A stretch of 64,000 nt of DNA, from assembly GCA_963775695.1 (NCBI GenBank), contig CAVZJU010000010.1:113157-177156 (forward strand). The letters are read 5' to 3'. The notes beneath the pieces are model-generated. The model ran no database searches and was not told the DNA's origin. It saw only the letters and a list, made by a program, of their open reading frames with translations. Below, in pieces: positions 1-6,488 of the stretch (position 1 is its first letter; each line of letters starts with the position of its first letter). The translations under genes and the position numbers were made by a program. This stretch comes from DATBLE01 sp963775695. Its GTDB lineage: Bacteria; Actinomycetota; Thermoleophilia; Gaiellales; Gaiellaceae.

Positions 1-275
1 GCCAGCTCTACCGCCGAGCGTCGATGAGCCTCGACGGTCAGCAGGATCCGGACCGGACCCGCTGCCCGCTCCACGTCGCGGTCGAGCGCCTCGAGGAAGC
101 GGTCGCGATCCTCCATCGGCACCAGCGGGTCGAAGAGCGCGATCGATCCCGGCCCTTCGTAGAAGTAGCAGCCGACCTCCTGCTCCCACCCGTCACGCCC
201 GCCGTCGGCCGGCGTCCAGGCGGGGTGAAGTCCGGTCCAGCGCCAGAGGCCGGCTGCGATCTCCTGGACCCGCAT
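1..275 (-). CDS. MBL-fold hydrolase-like protein, N-terminal part (runs off left edge)
   Basis: An ATG at 273-275 (minus strand) opens a frame that stays open to base 1, giving about 91 residues. It begins MRVQEIAAGLWRWTGLHPAW and contains YEGPGSIALFDPLVP, a layout I recognise from actinobacterial MBL-fold metallohydrolases, whose N-terminal beta-sandwich precedes the HxHxDH motif. The metal motif would lie outside the window, so the catalytic state is unknown. It diverges from the cupredoxin gene with 46 bp between start codons. Family assignment is inference from the N-terminus only. Confidence 0.55.
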   Translation of the reverse strand, partial: MRVQEIAAGLWRWTGLHPAWTPADGGRDGWEQEVGCYFYEGPGSIALFDPLVPMEDRDRFLEALDRDVERAAGPVRILLTVEAHRRSAVEL

Positions 276-321
276 TCCGTCTCTATCCTGGCAGGGGAGA
301 ACATCACTCGGAAGGAGTTGC

Positions 322-690
322 ATGACGCGCATTCGCACGCTCACGTTGCTTGCCGCGCTCGCCGGGACGCTGGTCGTCGTCGCCCCGTCGAACGCGTCGA
401 AGGCGGCGCTGCCCAAGCTGACGGGGACCGTCGGGCCGGGCTTCACGATCAGCATGAAGCGGCTCGGCAAGCCCTTCAAGACGATCAAGGCGGGGAGCTA
501 CTCGATCACCGTCTCGGACAAGTCGAACATCCACAACTTCCACCTGCGTGGGCCGAAGGTGAACAAGGAGATCACGCCGGTCGGCTTCGTCGGGACCAGG
601 ACGGTCATCGTCAAGTTCTTCAAGGGCAAGTACACGTTCGTGTGCGACCCGCACCTCACGATCATGAGGGGCAGCTTCACGGTCACGTAA
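322..690 (+). CDS. Secreted cupredoxin (plastocyanin/azurin-like)
   Basis: A 122-residue exported blue-copper-type protein. Residues 1-29 form a signal peptide (basic start, LTLLAALAGTLVVVAPSNA). The rest is a single cupredoxin beta-sandwich. Likely type 1 copper ligands are H71 (NIHNFHL), C108 and H111 (FVCDPH) and M115, giving the C-x2-H-x3-M loop expected for a mononuclear copper site. It probably carries one electron outside the membrane; partner unknown. The start has a good ribosome site (GGAAGGAG). The paralogue at 726 follows 35 bp later, so the pair may be one transcript. Confidence 0.85.
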   Translation: MTRIRTLTLLAALAGTLVVVAPSNASKAALPKLTGTVGPGFTISMKRLGKPFKTIKAGSYSITVSDKSNIHNFHLRGPKVNKEITPVGFVGTRTVIVKFFKGKYTFVCDPHLTIMRGSFTVT

Positions 691-725
691 CAAACCGGTA
701 GAGCCGGGCGGGCGTAGTGCCCCCC

Positions 726-1082
726 ATGAAGATCATCTGCACACTCATCGCCTCCGGGGCGGTCGCGCTTCTCGCGACCGCCTCCGCGTCATCGATGGCA
801 CCGCCTCGTCTGGTCGGAACGGTCGGCCCGGGCTTCACCATCTCGCTCAAGCACAACGGCAAGGTGTTCAAGACGCTGAAGCACGGCCGCTACACGTTCG
901 CGATCTCCGACAAGGCGAGCATCCACGACTTCCAGATCGAGGGGCCCGGAGTCGACCGGGCGATCACGACCGTCCCCTTCCAGGGGACGAAGACCGTGAC
1001 GATCCTGCTCAGGCCCGGCTCGTACAAGTTCTACTGCAAGCCGCACGAGAGCTCGATGTTCGGGCGGTTCAAGGTCACCTAG
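726..1082 (+). CDS. Secreted cupredoxin, paralogue of the preceding gene
   Basis: A 118-residue exported protein if started at ATG 726 (MKIICTLIAS); an in-frame ATG at 717 adds three residues but places Met-Pro-Pro before the basic n-region. It shares GTVGPGFTIS and overall layout with its upstream neighbour. Likely copper ligands are H67 (SIHDF), C104 and H107 (YCKPH) and M111, again C-x2-H-x3-M. The charged surface differs (HNGKVFKTLKHGRY), so the two may serve different partners. A stable hairpin follows at 1091-1107. I see no oxidase or cytochrome gene next door that would name the partner. Confidence 0.85.
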   Translation: MKIICTLIASGAVALLATASASSMAPPRLVGTVGPGFTISLKHNGKVFKTLKHGRYTFAISDKASIHDFQIEGPGVDRAITTVPFQGTKTVTILLRPGSYKFYCKPHESSMFGRFKVT

Positions 1083-1090
1083 ACGCTCGC

Positions 1091-1107
1091 CGCGGCCTTC
1101 GGCCGCG
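1091..1107 (+). terminator. Hairpin after cupredoxin genes
   Basis: CGCGGCC-TTC-GGCCGCG is a perfect 7-bp GC stem with a three-base loop, beginning 8 bp after the cupredoxin stop and followed by AGTTTG. It fits an intrinsic terminator with a short T tract. Confidence 0.55.
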
Positions 1108-1117
1108 AGTTTGCTCG

Positions 1118-1146
1118 CATGGGGGGAACGGCCGGTTCCCCCCATG
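1118..1146. terminator. 12-bp perfect inverted repeat between convergent genes
   Basis: CATGGGGGGAAC and GTTCCCCCCATG flank a 5-base loop. It lies between the convergent cupredoxin and Mec genes and could end transcription from both sides, though no T run follows. A very similar hairpin with similar flanking C-rich sequence occurs at 49960-49983. Confidence 0.5.
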
Positions 1147-1237
1147 GGCCCCCCTCCCTGAGCCCGTTCGCACCTCAGCGACGGAGGTGGGCCGCGGCCG
1201 CCATGTCGGCCGCGGCGGCGTTAGGACAGTGGCAGGC

Positions 1238-1615
1238 TCAGCCGAGCTCGAGTGGCTCGGCCGCTCCCCTTTCGATCGTCCAGGCGAGTAGCTCGCCGGT
1301 GGGGCGCGAGAGGATCAGATACGGCCGCGTCTCCCAGAGGCCGATGTTCGCGATGTCCGTTCGCGACGGCTTGGCCGAGCCCGTCGGGTGCGAGTGGAAG
1401 ACCGCGAGCTCGTAGCCGTCGTCCTCGGCGTCGGCGATCACGGCCGGATCCGGAACGCGGAGGTCGAATCGATATGGACTTGCCGCGGCGTTGAGGCAGG
1501 GAACGTAGTGCTCCGCGACGGAGTCGCGGAGCAACAAGAGGCCGCACGCCTCGTTGGGCGCCTCCTCCTCCGCGTGCCGCTCGAGCTCCTGCCGCAGCTC
1601 GGCGGGGACTACCAC
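1238..1615 (-). CDS. mec: JAMM/JAB metalloprotease Mec-like (CysO-cysteine peptidase)
   Basis: A 125-residue MPN/JAMM-domain zinc peptidase. The signature is complete: E22 in the N-terminal helix, H74 and H76 in HSHP, S84 and D87 (HSHPTGSAKPSRTD). In Mycobacterium tuberculosis, Mec releases cysteine from the CysO-cysteine adduct. Gene order here (E1-like, cysO, cysM, mec) matches that pathway, and its start overlaps the cysM stop by 7 bp. Because CysO here carries three residues after its GG, this enzyme may also expose the GG end, as QbsD and HcyD do in related systems; that second role is inference. Confidence 0.88.
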   Translation of the reverse strand: MVVPAELRQELERHAEEEAPNEACGLLLLRDSVAEHYVPCLNAAASPYRFDLRVPDPAVIADAEDDGYELAVFHSHPTGSAKPSRTDIANIGLWETRPYLILSRPTGELLAWTIERGAAEPLELG

Positions 1616-2547
1616 CAGTGGCCGTGCTCCATTGCCGTGTCCGGATCGGGTGCGTCCCAGAAGTCGGCGGAGAGGTACTTCCAGCCGCCGTCTGCGAGGA
1701 CGCAGACGACGACGCCCTCGTGGAGCTCGTCGGCCAGCCGGCGCGCGACGTGCAGGACCGCGCCGGAGGAGACGCCGGCGAAGATCGCCTCCCGGTCGAC
1801 CAGCGCCCGCACGCCTGCGAGCGACTCCTCGTTCGAGACGAGCAGCTTCCGGTCGAGCTTCGACACGTCGAGGACCGGCGGGACGTAGCCGTCCTCGAGC
1901 GAGCGCAGGCCCATCACGGGGTCGCCCGGCAGCGGCTCGGCGGCGGCGACGAGCACCTCCGGGAACGTCTCGCGGATGCGCTCGCCGGCGCCCATCAGCG
2001 TGCCGCCGGTGCCCAGGCCGGCGACGAGCACGTCGATCCGGTCGAGGGCCTCTGCGATCTCGGCACCCGTCCCCTCGTAATGCGCGCGGGGATTCGCCTC
2101 GTTCGCGTACTGGAACGGCATGAAGAGGCTGGGATCGCGCTCGGCCAGCTCGAGCGCGAGACGGACGGCGCCGTTCGAGCCCTCCTCGGGCGGCGACTCG
2201 ACGATGTCGGCGCCGTAGATCCTGAGCAGCCGGCGCCGCTCTTGCGTCGCGTTCGCAGGCATGACGCAGGTGAGCGGATAGCCCTTCAGCTTCCCGACCA
2301 TCGCGAGCGAGATCCCGGTGTTGCCGCTCGTCGGCTCGATCAGCGCGCGTCCGGGCTCCAGCTCGCCCGACGTCTCGGCCGCCTCGATCATCGCCAGCGC
2401 GACGCGGTCCTTGATCGAGCCGGTCGGATTCGCCCCCTCGAGCTTCGCGTAGATCTGGACGCCCGACTTCGGCGCGAGCCGGGTCAGCTCGACGAGCGGC
2501 GTGTCGCCGACGAGATCGAGCAGACCGGGGGCGAGGCGGCTAGCCAT
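1609..2547 (-). CDS. cysM: CysM-type cysteine synthase (sulfur carrier-dependent)
   Basis: A 312-residue fold-type II PLP enzyme. The PLP lysine is K46 in PTGSIKDR; the phosphate-binding loop is GTGGTLMG near 179-186; the substrate loop is TSGNTG near 73-78. R215 (MGLRSLEDG) sits where M. tuberculosis CysM has the arginine that selects O-phosphoserine, so the expected reaction is O-phosphoserine plus CysO-thiocarboxylate to CysO-cysteine. The C-terminus ends HGHWW. It overlaps cysO by 8 bp and mec by 7 bp, implying coupled translation. O-phosphoserine use is inferred from the conserved arginine and the operon. Confidence 0.9.
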   Translation of the reverse strand: MASRLAPGLLDLVGDTPLVELTRLAPKSGVQIYAKLEGANPTGSIKDRVALAMIEAAETSGELEPGRALIEPTSGNTGISLAMVGKLKGYPLTCVMPANATQERRRLLRIYGADIVESPPEEGSNGAVRLALELAERDPSLFMPFQYANEANPRAHYEGTGAEIAEALDRIDVLVAGLGTGGTLMGAGERIRETFPEVLVAAAEPLPGDPVMGLRSLEDGYVPPVLDVSKLDRKLLVSNEESLAGVRALVDREAIFAGVSSGAVLHVARRLADELHEGVVVCVLADGGWKYLSADFWDAPDPDTAMEHGHWW

Positions 2548-2797
2548 GCGCGCCGCCGGCCATCGCCGGCAGGAGGATCACCGTGGCGCCCTCGCGAACC
2601 GGGGTCTCGAGGTCGTCGAGCGTGCGGATGTCCTCGCCGTCGACGTACACGTTCGCGAACCGGAGCTGTCCGTCCAGCTCCGGGAAGCGCGACGTCAGGT
2701 CGTCGAGGACCTCTCCGATGGTCGTGCCCACGGCGGGCACCTCGCGCTGGCCACCGGTCGCGGCGCGGAGCGTGGGTGGGATTCGCACCGTGGTCAT
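2540..2797 (-). CDS. cysO: CysO/MoaD-like ubiquitin-fold sulfur carrier with C-terminal AHG tail
   Basis: An 85-residue beta-grasp carrier (MTTVRIPPTLR...). The canonical carriers end in Gly-Gly, whose carboxylate is adenylated and then sulfurated. Here the end reads VILLPAMAGG-AHG, with three extra residues before the TAG stop; the bases for that tail double as the cysM start. The precursor therefore cannot be adenylated on GG until AHG is removed. The start overlaps the upstream E1-like gene by 4 bp (ATGA). Carrier identity is clear from neighbours; the need for processing is a deduction. Confidence 0.9.
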   Translation of the reverse strand: MTTVRIPPTLRAATGGQREVPAVGTTIGEVLDDLTSRFPELDGQLRFANVYVDGEDIRTLDDLETPVREGATVILLPAMAGGAHG

Positions 2798-3963
2798 GCG
2801 TGCGCTCTCGGCCCGGCACAGAACTCGACGTAGTCGATGTACTCGGTGATGGTCGGCTCGTCGCCGCAGACCGGGCAGGCGGGGTCACGGCGCAGCGTGA
2901 CCTCGGTGAAGGAGGCGGCGAGTGCGTCGTAGAGCAGGAGGCGGCCGACGAGCGGGTCGCCGATCCCGAGGGCGAGCTTGAGCGCCTCGGTCGCCTGGAT
3001 CGAGCCGACCACGCCGGGGAGCACTCCGAGGACGCCGCCCTCGGCGCAGCTCGGCGCCAGCTCGGGCGGCGGAGGGGTCGGGAAGAGGCAGCGGTAGCAC
3101 GGCCCTTGCTTCGGCTTGAACACGGTCACCTGGCCCTCGAAGCGGAAGATCGAGCCGTGGACGACGGGGATGTCGTGCCAGATCGACGCGTCGTTGAGCA
3201 GGTAGCGCGTCGGGAAGTTGTCGGCGCCGTCGACGATCACGTCCCAGCCGTCGCCGAGGATCCGGTCGACGTTCTCGGAGGTGAGCCGCTCGCGGTAGGT
3301 GGTGACGCTGACGTCCGGGTTGAGCGCCTCGATCGTCCGCTTCGCGGACTCGGCCTTCGAGTCGCCCAGGCGCTCGGTCGAGTGGACGATCTGGCGCTGG
3401 AGATTCGTCTCGTCGACAGCGTCGTCGTCCACGATCCCGAGCGTGCCGACGCCGGCGGCTGCGAGGTAGAGGGAGGCGGGTGAGCCGAGCCCTCCGGCGC
3501 CGATCAGCAGGATCCGGGACTCGAGCAGCTTCAGCTGTCCCTCCTCGCCGACCTCGGGGATCAGCAGATGGCGGCTGTAGCGGCGCCGCTGCTGCTCGCC
3601 GAGCGATTTCGGCAGCACGGTCGGGAAGCCGTTCCGCTTCCACTCCGTGTAGCCGCCCTCGAGGTTGACCACGTCCGCGTAGCCGAGCTCCTCCAGCGTC
3701 TTGGTCGCGAACGCCGAGCGCGCGCCGCTCGCGCAGTAGACGACGATGCGGCCGTCGTGGTCGGGAACGGCGTTCTCGACCCGTGACTCGAGGTTCCCGC
3801 GCGGCACGTGGATCGCGCCGGGGATGTGCCCCTCGTCCCACTCGTGGCGCTCCCGGACATCCAGGAAGACGGTGCCGTCCCCGAGCGACGGCGCCGCCCC
3901 CCGGGCGTCGATCTCGTCGATCTCGGCCTTCACCTGGCTGAGGAGCTGGCGGTAGGTGGTCAT
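2794..3963 (-). CDS. moeZ: MoeZ-like adenylyltransferase/sulfurtransferase with N-terminal rhodanese domain
   Basis: A 389-residue fusion that should adenylate the CysO C-terminus and transfer sulfur to it. Residues about 25-118 are a rhodanese domain with active-site C77 in YCASGARS. Residues about 125-375 are a ThiF/MoeB E1-like domain: nucleotide loop GAGGLGS 155-161, and zinc cysteines C289/C292 and C363/C366. The domain order is reversed relative to M. tuberculosis MoeZ, where rhodanese is C-terminal. I chose ATG 3963 (MTTYRQLLSQ); the frame runs 20 codons further but that stretch is unlike the family. First gene of the cys operon. Confidence 0.88.
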   Translation of the reverse strand: MTTYRQLLSQVKAEIDEIDARGAAPSLGDGTVFLDVRERHEWDEGHIPGAIHVPRGNLESRVENAVPDHDGRIVVYCASGARSAFATKTLEELGYADVVNLEGGYTEWKRNGFPTVLPKSLGEQQRRRYSRHLLIPEVGEEGQLKLLESRILLIGAGGLGSPASLYLAAAGVGTLGIVDDDAVDETNLQRQIVHSTERLGDSKAESAKRTIEALNPDVSVTTYRERLTSENVDRILGDGWDVIVDGADNFPTRYLLNDASIWHDIPVVHGSIFRFEGQVTVFKPKQGPCYRCLFPTPPPPELAPSCAEGGVLGVLPGVVGSIQATEALKLALGIGDPLVGRLLLYDALAASFTEVTLRRDPACPVCGDEPTITEYIDYVEFCAGPRAHA

Positions 3964-4045
3964 TAATTCAAAAAAGATAGCTCTTGGAGCGAGCACCCTG
4001 CAGAGATTCCAACCATCCGGCACCCCGTTCGTATTCCCGGTGCGC

Positions 4046-4129
4046 TCAGCGGCGCCCGAAGGCGCCGATCGCGATCGCGAAGACGATCAGGATCGCGATC
4101 ACCGTGATCGTCCAGACGCCAGTGCTCAT
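4046..4129 (-). CDS. 27-residue single-span membrane peptide
   Basis: ATG 4127-4129 gives MSTGVWTITVIAILIVFAIA followed by IGAFGRR and a stop. It has a strong ribosome site (GAGGAGGTGGC) directly upstream, one hydrophobic span of about 18 residues and a basic C-terminal end. It lies 82 bp upstream of the moeZ start on the same strand and could be the first gene of that transcript. The good Shine-Dalgarno and clean amphipathic layout argue for a real small gene. Function unknown. Confidence 0.6.
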   Translation of the reverse strand: MSTGVWTITVIAILIVFAIAIGAFGRR

Positions 4130-4213
4130 GCCACCTCCTCGTCCGCTCTCCGGCTCCGTGCCCGGATCGGACGAAGACGAATCTCGGTCACTCAATCGGT
4201 AACGTCGCTGCCG

Positions 4214-5176
4214 GTGAGCTCTCGCCCCCGCGTCTACCTGATCGTGGCCGCGTGTGCCGTCGCCGCCGCCGGCCTCACGGTCGGCGTCACGCTCGCGACG
4301 CGCACACCGACGCCGAAACGGGCTGCCGGTCAGGCTGGCGCGCCGCCGCTCGTGCTCGATCTGGGCGTGCGGACCGATCCGGAGGCGGTCGCGTTGCGGC
4401 GCGCCGACAACCTCTACAACGCCGGCAAACGCGGGCAGGCAGCCGGGATCTTCGGGCACTACGGCTCTCTGGAGGCGCAGGTCGGCACGGCATTCGCGGC
4501 CTGGCCGTCCGGCTTCGGCAGTCTCGCGGCCCTCGCGAAGGCGCACCCCCGGAGTGCGCTCGCGCAGCTCAACTACGGGCTCGGCCTCTACTGGCTCGGC
4601 GATACGGCGGCCGCAAAGGCCGCCTGGCGAGACGCCCGCCGCCGCGAGCCCGACACACCGTACGCGCTCCGCGCCCAGGACCTGCTCTACCCGAACTTCC
4701 CGCGCGGGCTGCCGACGTTCGTGCCGAACTTTCGCTCCCCCGCCGTCCTCGACCGGTTGTCGCCGCCGCGCCAGCTCGCGTATCTGCAGCGTCTGGCCGA
4801 GACCGGCGGCACCCGCGGAAGGCTGCTCTACGGCGTGGCCCTCCAGCGCCTCGGCCGGCAGGTGTCCGCGCTGCGCGAGTTCGAGGCGGCCGCGGCGCTG
4901 GCCCCCGACGATGCAGAGCCGCAGGTCGCCGCCGCGGTCGCGCGCTTCGACAAGGGCGATCCCTCTCGCGCCTTCTCCCGGCTCGGGCCGCTGGCGCGGC
5001 GCTATCCGAAGAGCCAGAGCGTGCGCTTCCACCTCGGCCTCTGCCTGCTCTGGCTCGGAAGCGTGAAGCAGGCTCGCCAGGAGCTCAGGCTCGCCCGGGA
5101 CCTGGGGCCGGACGCCCCCCTTGGTGGCGAGGCCCGCCGGTTCCTCGATCAGCTGAGCAGGATCAAGCCGCGCTGA
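4214..5176 (+). CDS. Membrane-anchored TPR-repeat protein
   Basis: 320 residues from GTG 4214. Residues about 5-27 (RVYLIVAACAVAAAGLTVGV) form one N-terminal membrane span or signal anchor, followed by an Ala/Arg-rich solvent-exposed region. From about residue 55 on, helix pairs with TPR signatures recur (LYNAGKRGQAAGIF, LNYGLGLYWLGDTAAAKAAW, GVALQRLGRQVSALREFEAA, HLGLCLLWLGSVKQARQEL). A scaffold role outside the membrane is likely. It sits just upstream of the sigma factor gene; I see no link between their functions. The longer frame back to 3956 crosses the divergent small gene and is not used. Confidence 0.75.
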   Translation: MSSRPRVYLIVAACAVAAAGLTVGVTLATRTPTPKRAAGQAGAPPLVLDLGVRTDPEAVALRRADNLYNAGKRGQAAGIFGHYGSLEAQVGTAFAAWPSGFGSLAALAKAHPRSALAQLNYGLGLYWLGDTAAAKAAWRDARRREPDTPYALRAQDLLYPNFPRGLPTFVPNFRSPAVLDRLSPPRQLAYLQRLAETGGTRGRLLYGVALQRLGRQVSALREFEAAAALAPDDAEPQVAAAVARFDKGDPSRAFSRLGPLARRYPKSQSVRFHLGLCLLWLGSVKQARQELRLARDLGPDAPLGGEARRFLDQLSRIKPR

Positions 5177-5251
5177 GGCGAAGATAGGTCGTTCGGCCCA
5201 TGGCGGCCGTCCGCCGCGTCTGGCACAGTGCCGCCGTCGTGCCGCGTCTGT

Positions 5252-5280
5252 TTGACGGAACACCAAGGGGCGGCTAGCTT
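5252..5280 (+). promoter_or_regulatory. Sigma-70-type promoter of rpoD
   Basis: TTGACG (5252-5257), a 17-base spacer and TAGCTT (5275-5280) make a near-consensus housekeeping promoter. It places the transcript start about 20 nt before the GTG at 5308, which has GGGAGGGG as ribosome site. Confidence 0.6.
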
Positions 5281-5307
5281 GTCGGCCTTGACGGGAGGGG
5301 CGGACCT

Positions 5308-6387
5308 GTGAGTGGCACCGAGACGGCGGTCGTCAGCACCCGGGTGTCCGTGCTCGAGACCGACGAGGCCAGGACACTGCTCGAGGCCGGCAAGGAGTCG
5401 GGCTCGCTCTCGGCGGACGAGATCACGCTCGCCCTCGACGACCTCGACCTCGACGCCGGCCAGATCGACGACTTCTACCAGGCCCTCGACGAGCTCCAGA
5501 TCGAGGTCGTCCAGGCGGAGGAGGACGACGACGCCGTCGCCGAGGAGGTCGAGGCACAGGAGGTCTCGACCGACGCCCTCCAACTCTTTCTCAAGGACGT
5601 CGGTCGGGTCGACCTGCTCACTGCTGCGCAGGAGGTCGAGCTCGCGAAGCGGATCGAGCGCGGCGACCACCGGGCCAAGCAGGAGATGGTCGAGGCGAAC
5701 CTCCGTCTGGTCGTGTCGATCGCCAAGCGCTACCGCAACCAGGGGCTGCCGTTCCTCGACCTGATCCAGGAGGGGACGATCGGGCTCGTCCGCGCCGCCG
5801 AGAAGTTCGACTACCGCAAGGGCTTCAAGTTCTCCACCTACGCGACGTGGTGGATCCGCCAGGCGGTCGCCCGCGCGCTCGCCGACAAGGCCCGGACGAT
5901 CCGGATGCCCGTCCACGTCGTCGAGAAGCTGAACAAGATCGTCCGCTCCGAGCGGAAGCTGCGCGCCGAGCTCGGCCGCGAGCCCCTCTCGATCGAGATC
6001 GCCCGCGACCTCGAGCTGACCACGGACGAGGTCGACCAGATCCGTCGCACCGCGCAGTCGCCTGTCTCGCTGGAGAAGCCGGTCGGCGACGAGGAGGAGT
6101 CCGAGTTCGGCCACTTCATCACCGACGAGTCGGTGCCGCTGCCCGAGGAGGCGGCGGAGGTGACGATGCGCAAGGAGACGCTCGAGAAGATCCTCGGTCA
6201 GCTCTCCCAGCGCGAACGGCGTGTCCTCGAGCTCCGCTACGGCCTGAACGGCGAGCACCCGCGGACGCTGGACGAGGTCGGCCGCGCCTTCAACGTCACC
6301 CGCGAGCGCATCCGCCAGATCGAGAACCAGAGCCTGAAGAAGCTCCGGGCACTGGCGGACTCCCAGAAGCTCCGAGACGTCGCCTGA
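5308..6387 (+). CDS. rpoD: Primary RNA polymerase sigma factor (RpoD/SigA)
   Basis: 359 residues. Residues 1-80 hold a shortened acidic region 1.1 (SADEITLALDDLDLD); 90-120 region 1.2 (DALQLFLKDVGRVDLLT); region 2 contains NLRLVVSIAKRY and the -10-reading FSTYATWWIRQAVARAL; region 3 follows; region 4 ends with LELRYGL and the helix-turn-helix TLDEVGRAFNVTRERIRQIE. All motifs of a group 1 factor are intact, so it should direct housekeeping transcription. The GTG start is supported by GGGAGGGG upstream. It could be a group 2 paralogue, but the acidic N-terminus favours the primary factor. Confidence 0.88.
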   Translation: MSGTETAVVSTRVSVLETDEARTLLEAGKESGSLSADEITLALDDLDLDAGQIDDFYQALDELQIEVVQAEEDDDAVAEEVEAQEVSTDALQLFLKDVGRVDLLTAAQEVELAKRIERGDHRAKQEMVEANLRLVVSIAKRYRNQGLPFLDLIQEGTIGLVRAAEKFDYRKGFKFSTYATWWIRQAVARALADKARTIRMPVHVVEKLNKIVRSERKLRAELGREPLSIEIARDLELTTDEVDQIRRTAQSPVSLEKPVGDEEESEFGHFITDESVPLPEEAAEVTMRKETLEKILGQLSQRERRVLELRYGLNGEHPRTLDEVGRAFNVTRERIRQIENQSLKKLRALADSQKLRDVA

Positions 6388-6416
6388 ACCGCTCGCCGCG
6401 GCGCCCGGGGCGGCGT

Positions 6417-6446
6417 AGCAGTGACAGGCTCGAGCCTGTCACTGCT
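6417..6446. terminator. 30-bp perfect palindrome after rpoD
   Basis: AGCAGTGACAGGCTC is followed immediately by its exact reverse complement. It starts 30 bp after the rpoD stop and 42 bp before the next gene. A terminator or a repetitive palindrome is most likely; an operator is possible. The GACAGGC/GCCTGTC core recurs, less perfectly, near 61043 and 45611. Confidence 0.5.
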
Positions 6447-6488
6447 GTCCGGATTCGCCTGCGCTCGCTGCGTAGCTAGATTCCGCCT

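Noticed and set aside
4130..5266. Long minus-strand open frame opposite the TPR gene
   Set aside because: Only its last 28 codons (the small membrane peptide) have a ribosome site; the rest mirrors the TPR gene on the other strand.
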